Of a stretch of DNA of 64,000 nucleotides, positions 26,792-36,206 are shown one piece after another (positions within the stretch are counted from its first letter, which is position 1; every line of letters begins with the position of its first letter). The notes under the pieces were generated by a model. It was given only the letters and a program-made list of their open reading frames with translations. It was not told the DNA's origin and made no database searches. Origin of the DNA: Pseudolysobacter sp964466115. Its GTDB lineage: Bacteria > Pseudomonadota > Gammaproteobacteria > Xanthomonadales > Rhodanobacteraceae. Made by a program: the position numbers and the translations under genes. Where the stretch lies: positions 1-64,000 of the forward strand of contig CAYXMH010000003.1 in the NCBI GenBank assembly GCA_964466115.1. The letters are read 5' to 3'.

Positions 26792-28684
26792 TTAGGGATG
26801 GGGCGCTTCCTCAAGATACGTATATCCCGTCAACCCGGCTTCTAAATACGCGCGCAATCGTTGCGCGGTGTTCACATCCAAATTCGCTTGCTCGATTTTT
26901 TGCTGATAGCGCGCACGCAATACCGCAATATCGTAGCCGACGTAATCGAGCAACTTGTCCGCCGTATCCCCGTGCCGCAGATGAGTGAGCTCAAACCCCG
27001 TAGCGGTTAAACGCACATTGACGGCATCGGTATCACCGAACAAATTATGAATGTCACCCAAGGTTTCCTGATAAGCGCCGACCATAAAAATGCCAAGCCG
27101 GTACCGGCTGCCGGATTCAAGCGCGTGCAACGGCAAACTGACGCCCACGCCGTCGGCGCCCACATAATGATCGACCCGACCGTCCGAATCGCACGTCAAA
27201 TCGGCCAGTACGCCACGCCGTTGCGGCGCTTCGTCAAGCCGCGTCAACGGCACGATCGGAAAAACCTGGTCGATGCCCCAAACGTCTGGTATCGATTCGA
27301 ATACCGAAAAATTGACGAAGTATTTATCGACCAACAATTGATTTAGCTCATCCAGCGCTTGACGATGCGAACGCTCATCGGGTTTAAGTCGCGCGTGTAC
27401 CGCGCGGACGGTGGCGTAATAAAAATCGTCCAACCGCGCGCGATCCTCAAGTCCGAGTTGCCCCAACGCATACAATGCCTGCCCTTCGGCCAGATGCTGT
27501 TGCGCCTCATGGTAGATTTCCAGCGGCGGGCGTTTATTCAGCTCCGCATAAATCTCACGCAAATGCCTCAGCACCGCCGGCTCACCAGCACGGCTCGACC
27601 CCATTTCTCCGCTTGGAGCCGGCTCCACTTCACTGACGTTCACCACCAATACGGCGTGATGCGCGGTCATAGCGCGCCCCGCTTCCGTCAATACTTGCGG
27701 CATGGGCAGGCCGTGTTCGGCACAGGCCTCCGCCAAAGGCTGCACGATGGTGGCGGCGTATTGGTCCAAGCCGTAGTTGATCGAACAATCGCTGCGCGAG
27801 CGGGTTCCTTCGTAGTCGACACCAAGCCCTCCGCCAACATCCATGTGCTTGATCGTGAGCCCAAGCTTGGATAATTCGACAAAATAGCGCACCGCCTCGC
27901 GCATGCCGTTGGCGATGTCGCGCACGTTGGAAATTTGTGATCCCATGTGAAAATGCAACAATTGCAACGTGTGGTCCAAATTTTCTTTTTTTAGGTTGGC
28001 AATCAATTCCAATACTTGATGCGGGCTAAGACCAAATTTCCCCTTGTCGCCACCGGTGTTTTGCCATTTACCAGCCCCGAGCGAGGCCAGCCGTAAGCGC
28101 ACCCCCAATCGCGGTTCGACCCCCAACAGCGCGGCTTCCTCGATCACGTGCTTTAACTCGGTGGGCTTTTCAATCACGATGTAAAGGTCCAAGCCGAGCT
28201 TGCGCCCTATCAAAGCCAAGCGCAGGTATTCACGATCCTTATACCCGTTACAAATTACCGTGCTTCCGGCTTTGGCCAACGCCAAGACCGCCATCAATTC
28301 CGGTTTGCTGCCGGCCTCCAGGCCAAAACCGCTGGTGCCGGCGTTTATCAGTTCGCTAACGACGCCGTGCTGTTGATTCACCTTAATCGGATAAATCGCG
28401 GTGTATCCGCCGCTGTAGTTGCAGCCTTTCATCGCATTCGAAAACGCGCCTTGCAACCGTTTCAGCCGATCGGCGAGGATGCTGGGGAACCGCGCCAAAA
28501 AAGGCAGGCGCAGCCCAAGCTCCCGGGTCTTTCCCACAACATCGTCCATAACCACTGCCGGACCTCCGCTACCTTGCGCGAGCACCACCAGCCGGCCTTT
28601 CGCATCGACATCGAAATAGCCTTCGCTCCAGTGGGGGATGGCATAGGCGCTACGAGCGCGTTCGACGGTCCAAGCTGATTGCAT
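26792..28684 (-). CDS. speA: Biosynthetic arginine decarboxylase
   Basis: A PLP enzyme turning arginine into agmatine, the first step of the ADC route to putrescine. The 630-residue fold III enzyme shows YPIKVNQQHGVV with the PLP lysine near its N-terminus, HFHMGSQI, the DVGGGLGVDYEG phosphate loop and a C-terminal barrel. The frame is open to 28798, but the conserved protein starts at MQSAWTVERAR (28684), with GGGGTG upstream. It is divergent from speE. No agmatinase or agmatine deiminase gene is in the window. Confidence 0.95.
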   Translation of the reverse strand: MQSAWTVERARSAYAIPHWSEGYFDVDAKGRLVVLAQGSGGPAVVMDDVVGKTRELGLRLPFLARFPSILADRLKRLQGAFSNAMKGCNYSGGYTAIYPIKVNQQHGVVSELINAGTSGFGLEAGSKPELMAVLALAKAGSTVICNGYKDREYLRLALIGRKLGLDLYIVIEKPTELKHVIEEAALLGVEPRLGVRLRLASLGAGKWQNTGGDKGKFGLSPHQVLELIANLKKENLDHTLQLLHFHMGSQISNVRDIANGMREAVRYFVELSKLGLTIKHMDVGGGLGVDYEGTRSRSDCSINYGLDQYAATIVQPLAEACAEHGLPMPQVLTEAGRAMTAHHAVLVVNVSEVEPAPSGEMGSSRAGEPAVLRHLREIYAELNKRPPLEIYHEAQQHLAEGQALYALGQLGLEDRARLDDFYYATVRAVHARLKPDERSHRQALDELNQLLVDKYFVNFSVFESIPDVWGIDQVFPIVPLTRLDEAPQRRGVLADLTCDSDGRVDHYVGADGVGVSLPLHALESGSRYRLGIFMVGAYQETLGDIHNLFGDTDAVNVRLTATGFELTHLRHGDTADKLLDYVGYDIAVLRARYQQKIEQANLDVNTAQRLRAYLEAGLTGYTYLEEAPHP

Positions 28685-28826
28685 AGCAGATTCACCCCAA
28701 AGTGGCGCGGAGAAAGCCGGTATTGTAACGGTCTTCGGCGCAAATCCCTTATGCCCGCGTGTAAGCGCGCGACAACCTCGGTACAATCGCGCCCCCAACC
28801 GTATTTTTAGCTTACAGGTTTACCTC

Positions 28827-29684
28827 ATGCCCTCTTCCGATCTTACCTGGTTCACCGAAGCACACGCGCCATCCGGATCTTCGATCGGCTTTCGCGTTAA
28901 GCAATTGCTGCACTCGGAAAAAACCCCCTATCAAACCATCGAGATTTACGAAACGACGGATTGGGGCAATCTGATGGTGATCGACGGTTGCATGATGGTT
29001 AGCACGCGCGACAATTTTTTGTATCACGAGATGATGTCACATCCGGCTTTGTTCACTCATCCGCGCGCCAAACGCGTCGTGATTATCGGTGGCGGCGATT
29101 GCGGCACCTTGCGCGAAGTGCTCAAGCACGAAGAGGTGGAATCGGCCATCCAGGTGGAGATTGATGAGCGCGTCACTCGTTTGGCGGAGCGCTATTTCCC
29201 CGAGTTGTGCGAAGCCAATTCCGATCCGCGGGCACAGTTGCTGTTCATCGATGGCATCCAGTGGATGGCGGACTGCGAGCCGGAATCCCTGGATTTGGTC
29301 ATCGTCGATTCAACCGATCCCATCGGCCCAGCGGAGGGTCTTTTCAATGAAGCGTTTTACGTTTCGTGTTTGCGGGCGCTACGCCCCGGTGGCTTATTGG
29401 TGCAACAAAGCGAATCGCCGTTAGCGCACTTGCCCCTAATTAAATCGATGCGCACGCAAATGCGCGCGGCTGGCTTTCATGCCGTGCGCACGTTGCCGTT
29501 TCCACAGCCGTGCTATCCAACCGGTTGGTGGAGCTGCACCATGGCGCGCAAAGGCGTTGATCTTGGGTCGTTTCGCGAACGCGGCGCCGCCACCAAACAA
29601 TTTACGACTCGTTATTACAACGTCGAAACGCATAAAGCGGCGCTGGCCATGCCGGAATTTATGAAGGAAGCCCTGTCGGAATAG
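28827..29684 (+). CDS. speE: Polyamine aminopropyltransferase (spermidine synthase)
   Basis: Transfers aminopropyl from decarboxylated SAM to putrescine. 285 residues with the Rossmann-like fold, VIIGGGDCGTLREVLKH (nucleoside site), LVIVDSTDPIGPAEGLF (catalytic Asp loop) and a family N-terminus (WFTEAHAPSGSSIGF). The usual GGGDGGT is GGGDCGT here. It shares a divergent 142-bp region with speA, so the two may be co-regulated; speD is not in the window. Confidence 0.95.
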   Translation: MPSSDLTWFTEAHAPSGSSIGFRVKQLLHSEKTPYQTIEIYETTDWGNLMVIDGCMMVSTRDNFLYHEMMSHPALFTHPRAKRVVIIGGGDCGTLREVLKHEEVESAIQVEIDERVTRLAERYFPELCEANSDPRAQLLFIDGIQWMADCEPESLDLVIVDSTDPIGPAEGLFNEAFYVSCLRALRPGGLLVQQSESPLAHLPLIKSMRTQMRAAGFHAVRTLPFPQPCYPTGWWSCTMARKGVDLGSFRERGAATKQFTTRYYNVETHKAALAMPEFMKEALSE

Positions 29685-29704
29685 TTATTCCTAGGATTAG
29701 AAGT

Positions 29705-29737
29705 CGTTGAGCGCTTCGACAAGCTCGGAGTGAACGG
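29705..29737. repeat. REP-like element
   Basis: GTTGAGCGCTTCGACAAGCTCGGAGTGAACGGG-type sequence, a member of the CTTCGACA(A/G)GCTC repeat family, placed between the convergent speE and oxygenase genes. Confidence 0.6.
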
Positions 29738-29757
29738 GTTTCTTAAATCTTTGCTAC

Positions 29758-30411
29758 TTAAGCATCGCGCATTTTAAACCAGCAATTGAATGCCACCGTA
29801 ATGCGCTCGCCCTCGCCATGAAAAGGCAACACTTCGTGAAACAACCACGAAGGAAACAGCACCAATTGCCCGGCGGCGAGCTTAAAGCCCTGGTTGTGAA
29901 ACCCATACGGCTGGCGAATTCGGGCATTGGCAGGATCGAGGAACATACCTGCCAGCTGATGCGGATTTGAAAATTGCAGTAATCCACTTTCCGGACGATC
30001 CGGATCATCCTGGCCCGACGCGACGCAATATACCCCCGACCACGATGCCATCGGGTGATTGTGCGCACCGAAGTAACCGCCACGGCGGGTAATATGAAAC
30101 CAGGTATGGCTGAATATCTCGATTCGCGCCACTTCCTGCGCGTTGTAGCCGTTCAATTGCGCAATCGTTTGCGACAAAACCGCCCAGCAATACTCATTTA
30201 GCTGTTGCACGCAGGGTTCCGGCCAAGCGAATAAATTAAAGTCGCTCTCGAACAGCGAATTACCAATGCGCATTGACGGAGAAGGGTTTCGATACGCCGG
30301 ACCGGCCGCTTCACGCTGAAGAAACAACGCGCGCAATTGCGCATTAAGCGCAGCGCAATCCGGGTGCTGCGCATGAACGAAAGGTACGGCGAAGGCAGGT
30401 GTGATTTGCAT
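29758..30411 (-). CDS. Putative 2OG-Fe(II) oxygenase (TIGR02466-like)
   Basis: 217 residues in the jelly-roll oxygenase style. HNHPMASWSGVYCV (about 117-130) would give the first iron ligands, LFHEVLPF the distal His, and ERITVAFN the 2-oxoglutarate Arg region. This layout matches the TIGR02466 family of unknown substrate, sometimes hydroxylases of phytanoyl or prolyl type. The start at 30411 (MQITPAFAVPF) is preferred to 30444 because homologous domains begin about there; neither has a clear ribosome site. Confidence 0.7.
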   Translation of the reverse strand: MQITPAFAVPFVHAQHPDCAALNAQLRALFLQREAAGPAYRNPSPSMRIGNSLFESDFNLFAWPEPCVQQLNEYCWAVLSQTIAQLNGYNAQEVARIEIFSHTWFHITRRGGYFGAHNHPMASWSGVYCVASGQDDPDRPESGLLQFSNPHQLAGMFLDPANARIRQPYGFHNQGFKLAAGQLVLFPSWLFHEVLPFHGEGERITVAFNCWFKMRDA

Positions 30412-30555
30412 AAAGCAGCAAGATTCCAGAGCTATTTTGGTCAATTGTAGCCGCTTGGGTTACCCCTCGCATTGGCTTTTCGCGCGTTTCTTCCACTTAC
30501 CCGGCGCGCCGGTGTACGCTTGGGCACTAGCTTTGGTTTATTCGCGGAGGTTGCG

Positions 30556-31188
30556 ATGCTGAAGGTGTTGATAACAAGTTCCAAGGGCGGCTGCGGCAAA
30601 ACTACCGTGGCGACCAATCTCGCCGCCGCCTACGCGCAGGATGGTAAAAACACCGTCCTGGTCGATGCCGATCGCCAAGGCTCTAGTCAACACTGGTGCG
30701 AAAAGCGTCCGGATTCGGTTCCGGGGGTCTTGCCGATCAGCGGTTTACGCTCGCGCTGGACGGAGAAACTTCCACCCGACACAGAGCGCGTCGTAATCGA
30801 TTCACCGGCCGGCATTCGCTCCGGCGAAGTGAATGAACTGCTCGAAACCGTCGATGCGGTGCTGATCCCGGTTTTGCCCTCGGCGATTGATTTCGACGCC
30901 ACGCAGAATTTTCTGATGGAGATTGCAGAGCTGCCGAAAATCAAACGCGGCAAAACCCCGGTGATGTTGATCGCCAACCGGCTGAAACCGTGGACCACCG
31001 CCTCGCAGCAAGCGGTGGAGGATCTTAAAAAGCTGCCTTTCCCCATTCTTGCGCAACTGCGCGACACCCAAGGTTATGTATTGGTCGCATCGATGGGAAA
31101 AAGCATATTTGACTACCACTCAGAAATTGTGCGCAGCCACCAGGAAGACTGGGGCAAATTATTACGCTGGTTGAAAAAACTGAACTGA
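30556..31188 (+). CDS. ParA-family ATPase (orphan)
   Basis: 210 residues with the deviant Walker A KGGCGKTT (about 9-16), a Walker A' VLVDADRQGSS and VVIDSPAG as Walker B. These ATPases position chromosomes, plasmids or protein complexes by cycling on DNA or membrane. No parB gene or parS-like repeat is nearby, so it is an orphan, maybe for cargo other than DNA. GGAGG 5 nt before the ATG at 30556 fixes the start; the longer frame from 30472 is rejected. sixA follows after 12 bp. Confidence 0.88.
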   Translation: MLKVLITSSKGGCGKTTVATNLAAAYAQDGKNTVLVDADRQGSSQHWCEKRPDSVPGVLPISGLRSRWTEKLPPDTERVVIDSPAGIRSGEVNELLETVDAVLIPVLPSAIDFDATQNFLMEIAELPKIKRGKTPVMLIANRLKPWTTASQQAVEDLKKLPFPILAQLRDTQGYVLVASMGKSIFDYHSEIVRSHQEDWGKLLRWLKKLN

Positions 31189-31200
31189 CGAGAGCATCCG

Positions 31201-31683
31201 ATGAGCACCCGCGAAATCATTTTATTACGTCACGCCCAAGCGAACGATGTAACTCTCACCGGCACGGATCAAGAGCGCGCCTTGTCCCCACACGGTGAAG
31301 CCGAGGCCGATGCGGCAGGGTTTTGGCTTAAAGCGCAAGGCATTTCTATCGATCGCGTTTTGTGTTCTCCCGCGGTACGTGCACAGCAAACGCTGCAGCG
31401 GGTGCTTACCGTTATAGGCTATAGCGACCTGCGCAACGATCCACGCATTTACGAGGCCACGCCCGGCGATTTGCTCAGTGTGCTCAGTGAACACGCCGAT
31501 GCCGAACATCTGATTTTAGTGGGGCACAATCCCGGCTTGGAGCGGTTAGCGGCCTTACTCGCCACCGGCCAATCCAGTGATTACCGTGGAATGGCTCCGG
31601 CAGGAATTGCTTGGTTCGAATTGCCAGCAAACACGGCCCTTGAACCAGGACTTGCGCGGTTGAAACATTTCTGGTCGCCCTGA
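31201..31683 (+). CDS. sixA: Phosphohistidine phosphatase SixA
   Basis: 160 residues of the histidine-phosphatase superfamily: catalytic LLRHAQ (RHG-type motif at about 8-13) and LVGHNPGLE with the second His. SixA removes phosphate from His-containing phosphotransfer domains such as those of ArcB or the nitrogen PTS. It probably shares a transcript with the ParA-like gene 12 bp upstream. Confidence 0.9.
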   Translation: MSTREIILLRHAQANDVTLTGTDQERALSPHGEAEADAAGFWLKAQGISIDRVLCSPAVRAQQTLQRVLTVIGYSDLRNDPRIYEATPGDLLSVLSEHADAEHLILVGHNPGLERLAALLATGQSSDYRGMAPAGIAWFELPANTALEPGLARLKHFWSP

Positions 31684-31740
31684 ACGGCACCGTCAAGCCC
31701 CATGTCCTGGCCTTATTTCCAGCGACATTTGCTTGCCGCA

Positions 31741-32334
31741 ATGAGCGTTCGGTTTATTGCAGGCGTATGTCTGGTTACGGTGTTCATCAACCCCGTATTG
31801 GCCGATGAATCAACACCGATGATCGAAGTAATCCCCTTGGATTCCGCGCGATCTCATGCGGAGTTCCATGTCCATGTCATGTGGGTTATTCCCGTGACGG
31901 GGCGTTTTGGCGCCGTAAACGGAACCATCAGCATCGATCATTTTCGCTCCACCGCACAAGTGGATGCGCGCATCGCCGCCGACGCTGTAAAAATGCGCGA
32001 CGAAGACTACGAAACTTGGGTTAAATCCGCCGAGTTCTTTGACGTTGAGCATTATCCGGAAATTCATTTCCTCTCCGATCCATTCGCCCTGTCTCGTCTT
32101 GATACCGGCGGCGAGGTAACCGGCACGTTGGAAATGCGCGGCAGTAAACAGTCCGTGTATTTTGTATTGGAGCCTTCCGCATGCCTGGGCCACGCTACCT
32201 ACCATTGCCCGGGCAGCGCGCAAGGCCAGATTCGCCGTTCCGACTTTGGCATGCACTCCCGCCGCAGCACCTTATCCGATAAAGTGGAAATTGACCTGAT
32301 GATTTATGCCAGCTCCGAAGTATTGGCGCATTAA
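31741..32334 (+). CDS. YceI-family periplasmic lipocalin-like protein
   Basis: 197 residues with a signal peptide (MSVRFIAGVCLVTVFINPVLA) and a YceI domain: DSARSHAEFHVH, DHFRSTAQVDARI, FFDVEHYPEIHFLS and a C-terminal SDFGMH. These proteins form a barrel that binds long isoprenoid or amphiphilic lipids. An ATG at 31702 is also in frame; 31741 gives the cleaner signal peptide. It lies between sixA and a phospholipase D gene on the same strand. Confidence 0.85.
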   Translation: MSVRFIAGVCLVTVFINPVLADESTPMIEVIPLDSARSHAEFHVHVMWVIPVTGRFGAVNGTISIDHFRSTAQVDARIAADAVKMRDEDYETWVKSAEFFDVEHYPEIHFLSDPFALSRLDTGGEVTGTLEMRGSKQSVYFVLEPSACLGHATYHCPGSAQGQIRRSDFGMHSRRSTLSDKVEIDLMIYASSEVLAH

Positions 32335-32396
32335 CCTTTATGGAACGCTCTCAATCCATCGTTGGCAGCGAGCGGCGGCCATGTCACCATACCTTC

Positions 32397-34232
32397 ATGC
32401 AACAAATTTTTCGTGGGTTGCTCGGTGCCTTTGTTCTCCCGTGCGTTATTGCGCTCAATAGTTGCGCCGTTGAACGCACGCAAGCACTGCGCGCTAAAGA
32501 AATGGTCCGCACCGAACAAGAGCGCGGATTAACGTGCTCGGACGCAAGCGCTTGTGCGATTTCCTCGCCCTATGCCGACCTAGCGGCAAAAGCCCTAACG
32601 GCCTCTGCGCCAACACACCCAGTGCATTATGTCAGCCTGTTGGATCGAGGTGAGGACGCGCTATTGTTACGCGTGCATTTGATTCGCGCAGCGAAGAAAA
32701 GCATCGATTTGCAAACGTTCATTTTTGCGCAAGACGACGCCGGGTCTTTAATCCTGGATGAGTTGATCCAAGCGGCGCGGCGCGGCGTACAGGTGCGGGT
32801 ACTTGCGGATCAATTGTTTTCATTGTCCGACGCCAAGCTATTAGCCCAATTGGCGATCGCGCACGTCAATTTCGCGTTAAAGGTTTATAACCCAACCTTC
32901 GACAAGGCAACGACTCAACCGTTGGAGTTCGCTGCAGGGGTACTGTGCTGTTTCTTGAATTTCAATCAACGCATGCACAACAAATTGCTATTGATCGATG
33001 AGACCATCGGCATCACGGGCGGGCGTAATTATGAAAACAGCTATTACGATTGGGATAGCGAGTACGACTATCACGACCGCGATGTCTTGGTGGCGGGGCC
33101 GGCGGCAGCCCAAATGCGCGCCTCGTTCGATCAATTTTGGCAGCACCCAAGGGCCACCGAATTGACCCGCTTGCGCGATATCGTCCCGCGCATTTTGAAC
33201 ACACTGCCAATCACTACGCCCTACACAGCCCCGTCGTTTCATAACCCCGAGCGCGTGGCGGCCCTGCGTTTACAAGCGCAGGATCGAGCATTGATCGACC
33301 AACGATTTGCGCGCTTAGCGCTGCAGGTCGGCCGGGTGGAGTATTTTTCCGACCCGCCCAACAAACCTTTACACCCGGAATACGCTGCGGCGCGTGATTT
33401 GACCGAACGCATCTCGCTGCTGCTTAAAAACGCGCGCAGCGAAATCATCGTGCAAACCCCGTATCTGGTGATCAGTAAACCCGCGCAAAAGATTTTCGAG
33501 GAACTGCACAAAACCCATAAGCAAATGCGCATCGTGATCTCCACCAATTCACTGGCCGCTACCGACGCTTTTTTCGTTTACGCGCTTTCATATAAGTATA
33601 AAAAACTGTACCTCAAACGCTTCGGTTTCGAGATACACGAATTCAAGCCATTTCCAGCCGACGCGGCCAGCTTTGTTTCGGGATATGACGATTTGTCGGC
33701 CGCAAAACCGGTTCGCAACAACGACGGGACTTACCGCCGATATGGTCGCGCCCCGCTTCATCAAGCCGGTGTGCGTTTAGGCATACACAGCAAATCGTTT
33801 GTCATTGATGGCGCAACCACGTTGATTGGATCGCATAATTTCGATCCGCGTTCGGACGCCTACAATACTGAATCCGGGTTCATCATTTACGATGCCGCCT
33901 TTGCGCAATTGGTGCGCGCCTCCATTTTGCGTGATGCGCAACCACAAAATTCTTGGGTTATTGCACGCCGCCCGCGGCCAAAGTGGATTGCCGGGCTCAA
34001 TGGTCTTATCGGCGATTTCTCAACCGCATTGCCGCTGTTTGATCTCTGGCCGTTCCGCTACGCCACCAGTTACGAATTAAATCCCGGGTGCACGGCACTG
34101 CCGCCGAACGATCCCGATTTCTACAGCTGCCATACCGCGGTAGGGGATTTTCCCGAAGTCGAACTGCCGCTCAAGACCATTTATACTCGTATCGCCACGG
34201 CATTTGGTGCTACTCTGGTTTCGATTTTGTAG
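32397..34232 (+). CDS. Phospholipase D / cardiolipin synthase-like lipoprotein
   Basis: 611 residues with two HKD motifs: MHNKLLLIDETIGITGGRN and IHSKSFVIDGATTLIGSHN, both intact, so a phosphatidyltransferase or phospholipase active site is expected. The N-terminus (about 1-24) ends ALNSC, an imperfect lipobox suggesting a periplasm-facing lipoprotein. Similar PLD lipoproteins exist in pseudomonads and xanthomonads. Starts at 32340 and 32397 are both possible; the second gives the shorter signal sequence. It follows yceI. Confidence 0.88.
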   Translation: MQQIFRGLLGAFVLPCVIALNSCAVERTQALRAKEMVRTEQERGLTCSDASACAISSPYADLAAKALTASAPTHPVHYVSLLDRGEDALLLRVHLIRAAKKSIDLQTFIFAQDDAGSLILDELIQAARRGVQVRVLADQLFSLSDAKLLAQLAIAHVNFALKVYNPTFDKATTQPLEFAAGVLCCFLNFNQRMHNKLLLIDETIGITGGRNYENSYYDWDSEYDYHDRDVLVAGPAAAQMRASFDQFWQHPRATELTRLRDIVPRILNTLPITTPYTAPSFHNPERVAALRLQAQDRALIDQRFARLALQVGRVEYFSDPPNKPLHPEYAAARDLTERISLLLKNARSEIIVQTPYLVISKPAQKIFEELHKTHKQMRIVISTNSLAATDAFFVYALSYKYKKLYLKRFGFEIHEFKPFPADAASFVSGYDDLSAAKPVRNNDGTYRRYGRAPLHQAGVRLGIHSKSFVIDGATTLIGSHNFDPRSDAYNTESGFIIYDAAFAQLVRASILRDAQPQNSWVIARRPRPKWIAGLNGLIGDFSTALPLFDLWPFRYATSYELNPGCTALPPNDPDFYSCHTAVGDFPEVELPLKTIYTRIATAFGATLVSIL

Positions 34233-34309
34233 GCGCAATTGACGCGCCTGCGCTCCCTGGCTAGTCTGCGCTAACTACTTAACCTTAAGAACCCTTCGGA
34301 AACTGTGCT

Positions 34310-34885
34310 ATGTCTTTACAGATCACCATCGAGCTTAAAGATGCCGACCTGCAACATTTCATTGACGCCATGCAGCGCGCACAAACTCGAGCCGCGCACC
34401 TTTCCCCGCAACAAATTACCGACGCCGCGCAAAAACTGCTGGTCGACTCAACCAATATACAAGTACCTAATTTCATCGCCGAGCGCCTAAGCAAACTCAA
34501 AAGCATGATTGCCATGGTCCATGATACCGGCTGGGGTTTATCCGATGAGGATCGCCAACACGTGCTATCGGCATTGACTTATTTTGCCGATCCTGACGAT
34601 GTCATTCCCGACCATGTGCCGGTACTCGGTTTCTTGGACGATGCCATCATGATTGAGCTTTGCCAACGCGAGTTGCAGCATGAAGTCGAGGCGTATGAGG
34701 ATTTTTGCGCCTACCGCAACGCCGAAGCGCTACGGCGCGGCGAGGATACCGCGGGATTGCAGCTTAAGCGCGTTGAGTGGCTGGAAGGCCGGCGTTCGGA
34801 ATTGATGGAACGCATGCGCAAGCGCCGTCGCGAATCCTATTCCGGGCAAGGCGGTTGGCAACCGGCCTTGTTTAAATTCGCTTAA
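34310..34885 (+). CDS. DUF1232 (YkvA-like) protein
   Basis: 191 residues. The central LSALTYFADPDDVIPDHVPVLGFLDDA is the DUF1232 signature (YF-x-x-P-x-D-x-IPD). Here the domain lacks obvious flanking membrane helices and sits in a mostly helical, charged protein with an Arg/Lys-rich C-terminus, so it may be cytoplasmic. Function is unknown. It is convergent with the thiolase gene, only 6 bp away. Confidence 0.8.
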   Translation: MSLQITIELKDADLQHFIDAMQRAQTRAAHLSPQQITDAAQKLLVDSTNIQVPNFIAERLSKLKSMIAMVHDTGWGLSDEDRQHVLSALTYFADPDDVIPDHVPVLGFLDDAIMIELCQRELQHEVEAYEDFCAYRNAEALRRGEDTAGLQLKRVEWLEGRRSELMERMRKRRRESYSGQGGWQPALFKFA

Positions 34886-34891
34886 TCATCG

Positions 34892-36184
34892 TTACGGCCG
34901 CTCCAGTATTGCTACCACGCCCATACCGCCGGCCGTGCAAATCGAAATTAAGCCGCGGCCACGGCCTTTGTCTTCGAGCAATTTCGCAAGCGTGGCGACA
35001 ATGCGCGCGCCAGTTGCGGCAAACGGATGCCCCAGTGCCAGGCTGGACCCGTTGACGTTCATCTTCGCCGAATCGATACGGCCAAGCGGCTGATTGCGGC
35101 CCAACCGGTCACGGCAATACGATTCCGATTCCCATGCGCGCAAAGTGCATAACACTTGCGCCGCGAACGCTTCGTGAATTTCGTAAAAATCGAAATCCTG
35201 CAAGGACAAACCGGCCTCTTCCAGCATCTGCGACACCGCAATCGTCGGCGCCATCAACAAACCTTCCCCGTGCGTAAAATCGACTGCCGCGACCTTGGCG
35301 TGGGTCAAATACGCTTGAATCGTAAAGCCGCGCTCCGCGGCCCAGTCGTCGCTGCCAAGTAATACGGCGGAGGCGCCATCGGTCAACGCAGTGGAATTGC
35401 CGGCCGTCAGCGTGCCAAGGCCTGAGGTTTTATCGAACGCCGGTTTTAAGCTGGCGAGCTTTTCCAAAGTCGTGTCGGCGCGCAAAATGTTGTCGCGTTC
35501 CACGCCTCGAAACGGGACAACCAACTCGTTAAAGAAACCGCGCGCATAGGCGGCAGCGGCGTTTTGGTGACTGGCCAGAGCAAGCTGATCCTGATCCTCG
35601 CGCGAAATTTTCCATTCTTTGGCCATTAACTCGGTATGTTCACCCATCGACATGCCGGTGCGCGGCTCGGCAACACCCGGAAACGACGGTTTTAATTCCG
35701 CCAACGAAAAGCCTTTCCAGGCTTTAAGCCTGGCGCTAAACGAGCGCGCGCGCGCGGTGGCAAGAATGCGATTGGCCAACTGTTTGCCATACACGATCGG
35801 CACGTCGCTGGTGGTATCCGATCCCCCGGCAATGCCCGCCGCAATTTGGCCGGTGGCAATTTTATTGGCGATGATGATCGCGGCATCAAGCCCGGTCCCG
35901 CAAGCGCGCTGCAGCGTAATGCCGGGGGTTTGCGCCGATAGACCGCAAGACAGCGTTGCTTCGCGCGCCAGATTCCAGTCGGACGAATGCTTGATGACGG
36001 CGCCGAACGCCACTTCCCCCAAGGCCATTCCGTGCAAATCAAAGCGCTCGACGATGGCGCCCAGGGTCTTGATCGCCATCCCAAGGTTACCGACTTCGGA
36101 GTAAGCGGTGTTGCTGCGGCAAAACGGAATGCGTACGCCACCAATCACACCAACCGGCTTTCGTTGCTGCGCTTGAATCGCCAT
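34892..36184 (-). CDS. fadI: Acetyl-CoA C-acyltransferase (FadI-like thiolase)
   Basis: 430 residues. The catalytic set is complete: Cys95 in LQRACGTG, His in YEIHEAFAAQ, GHPFAATG, and Cys in CTAGGMG. The length and the AFGAVIKHSSDWNLARE stretch fit the FadI type, which cleaves 3-ketoacyl-CoA in beta-oxidation. No fadJ partner lies alongside. The methyltransferase gene follows after 22 bp, probably on the same transcript. Confidence 0.88.
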   Translation of the reverse strand: MAIQAQQRKPVGVIGGVRIPFCRSNTAYSEVGNLGMAIKTLGAIVERFDLHGMALGEVAFGAVIKHSSDWNLAREATLSCGLSAQTPGITLQRACGTGLDAAIIIANKIATGQIAAGIAGGSDTTSDVPIVYGKQLANRILATARARSFSARLKAWKGFSLAELKPSFPGVAEPRTGMSMGEHTELMAKEWKISREDQDQLALASHQNAAAAYARGFFNELVVPFRGVERDNILRADTTLEKLASLKPAFDKTSGLGTLTAGNSTALTDGASAVLLGSDDWAAERGFTIQAYLTHAKVAAVDFTHGEGLLMAPTIAVSQMLEEAGLSLQDFDFYEIHEAFAAQVLCTLRAWESESYCRDRLGRNQPLGRIDSAKMNVNGSSLALGHPFAATGARIVATLAKLLEDKGRGRGLISICTAGGMGVVAILERP

Positions 36185-36206
36185 CGCCGCTCCTTATGTT
36201 TAAACC

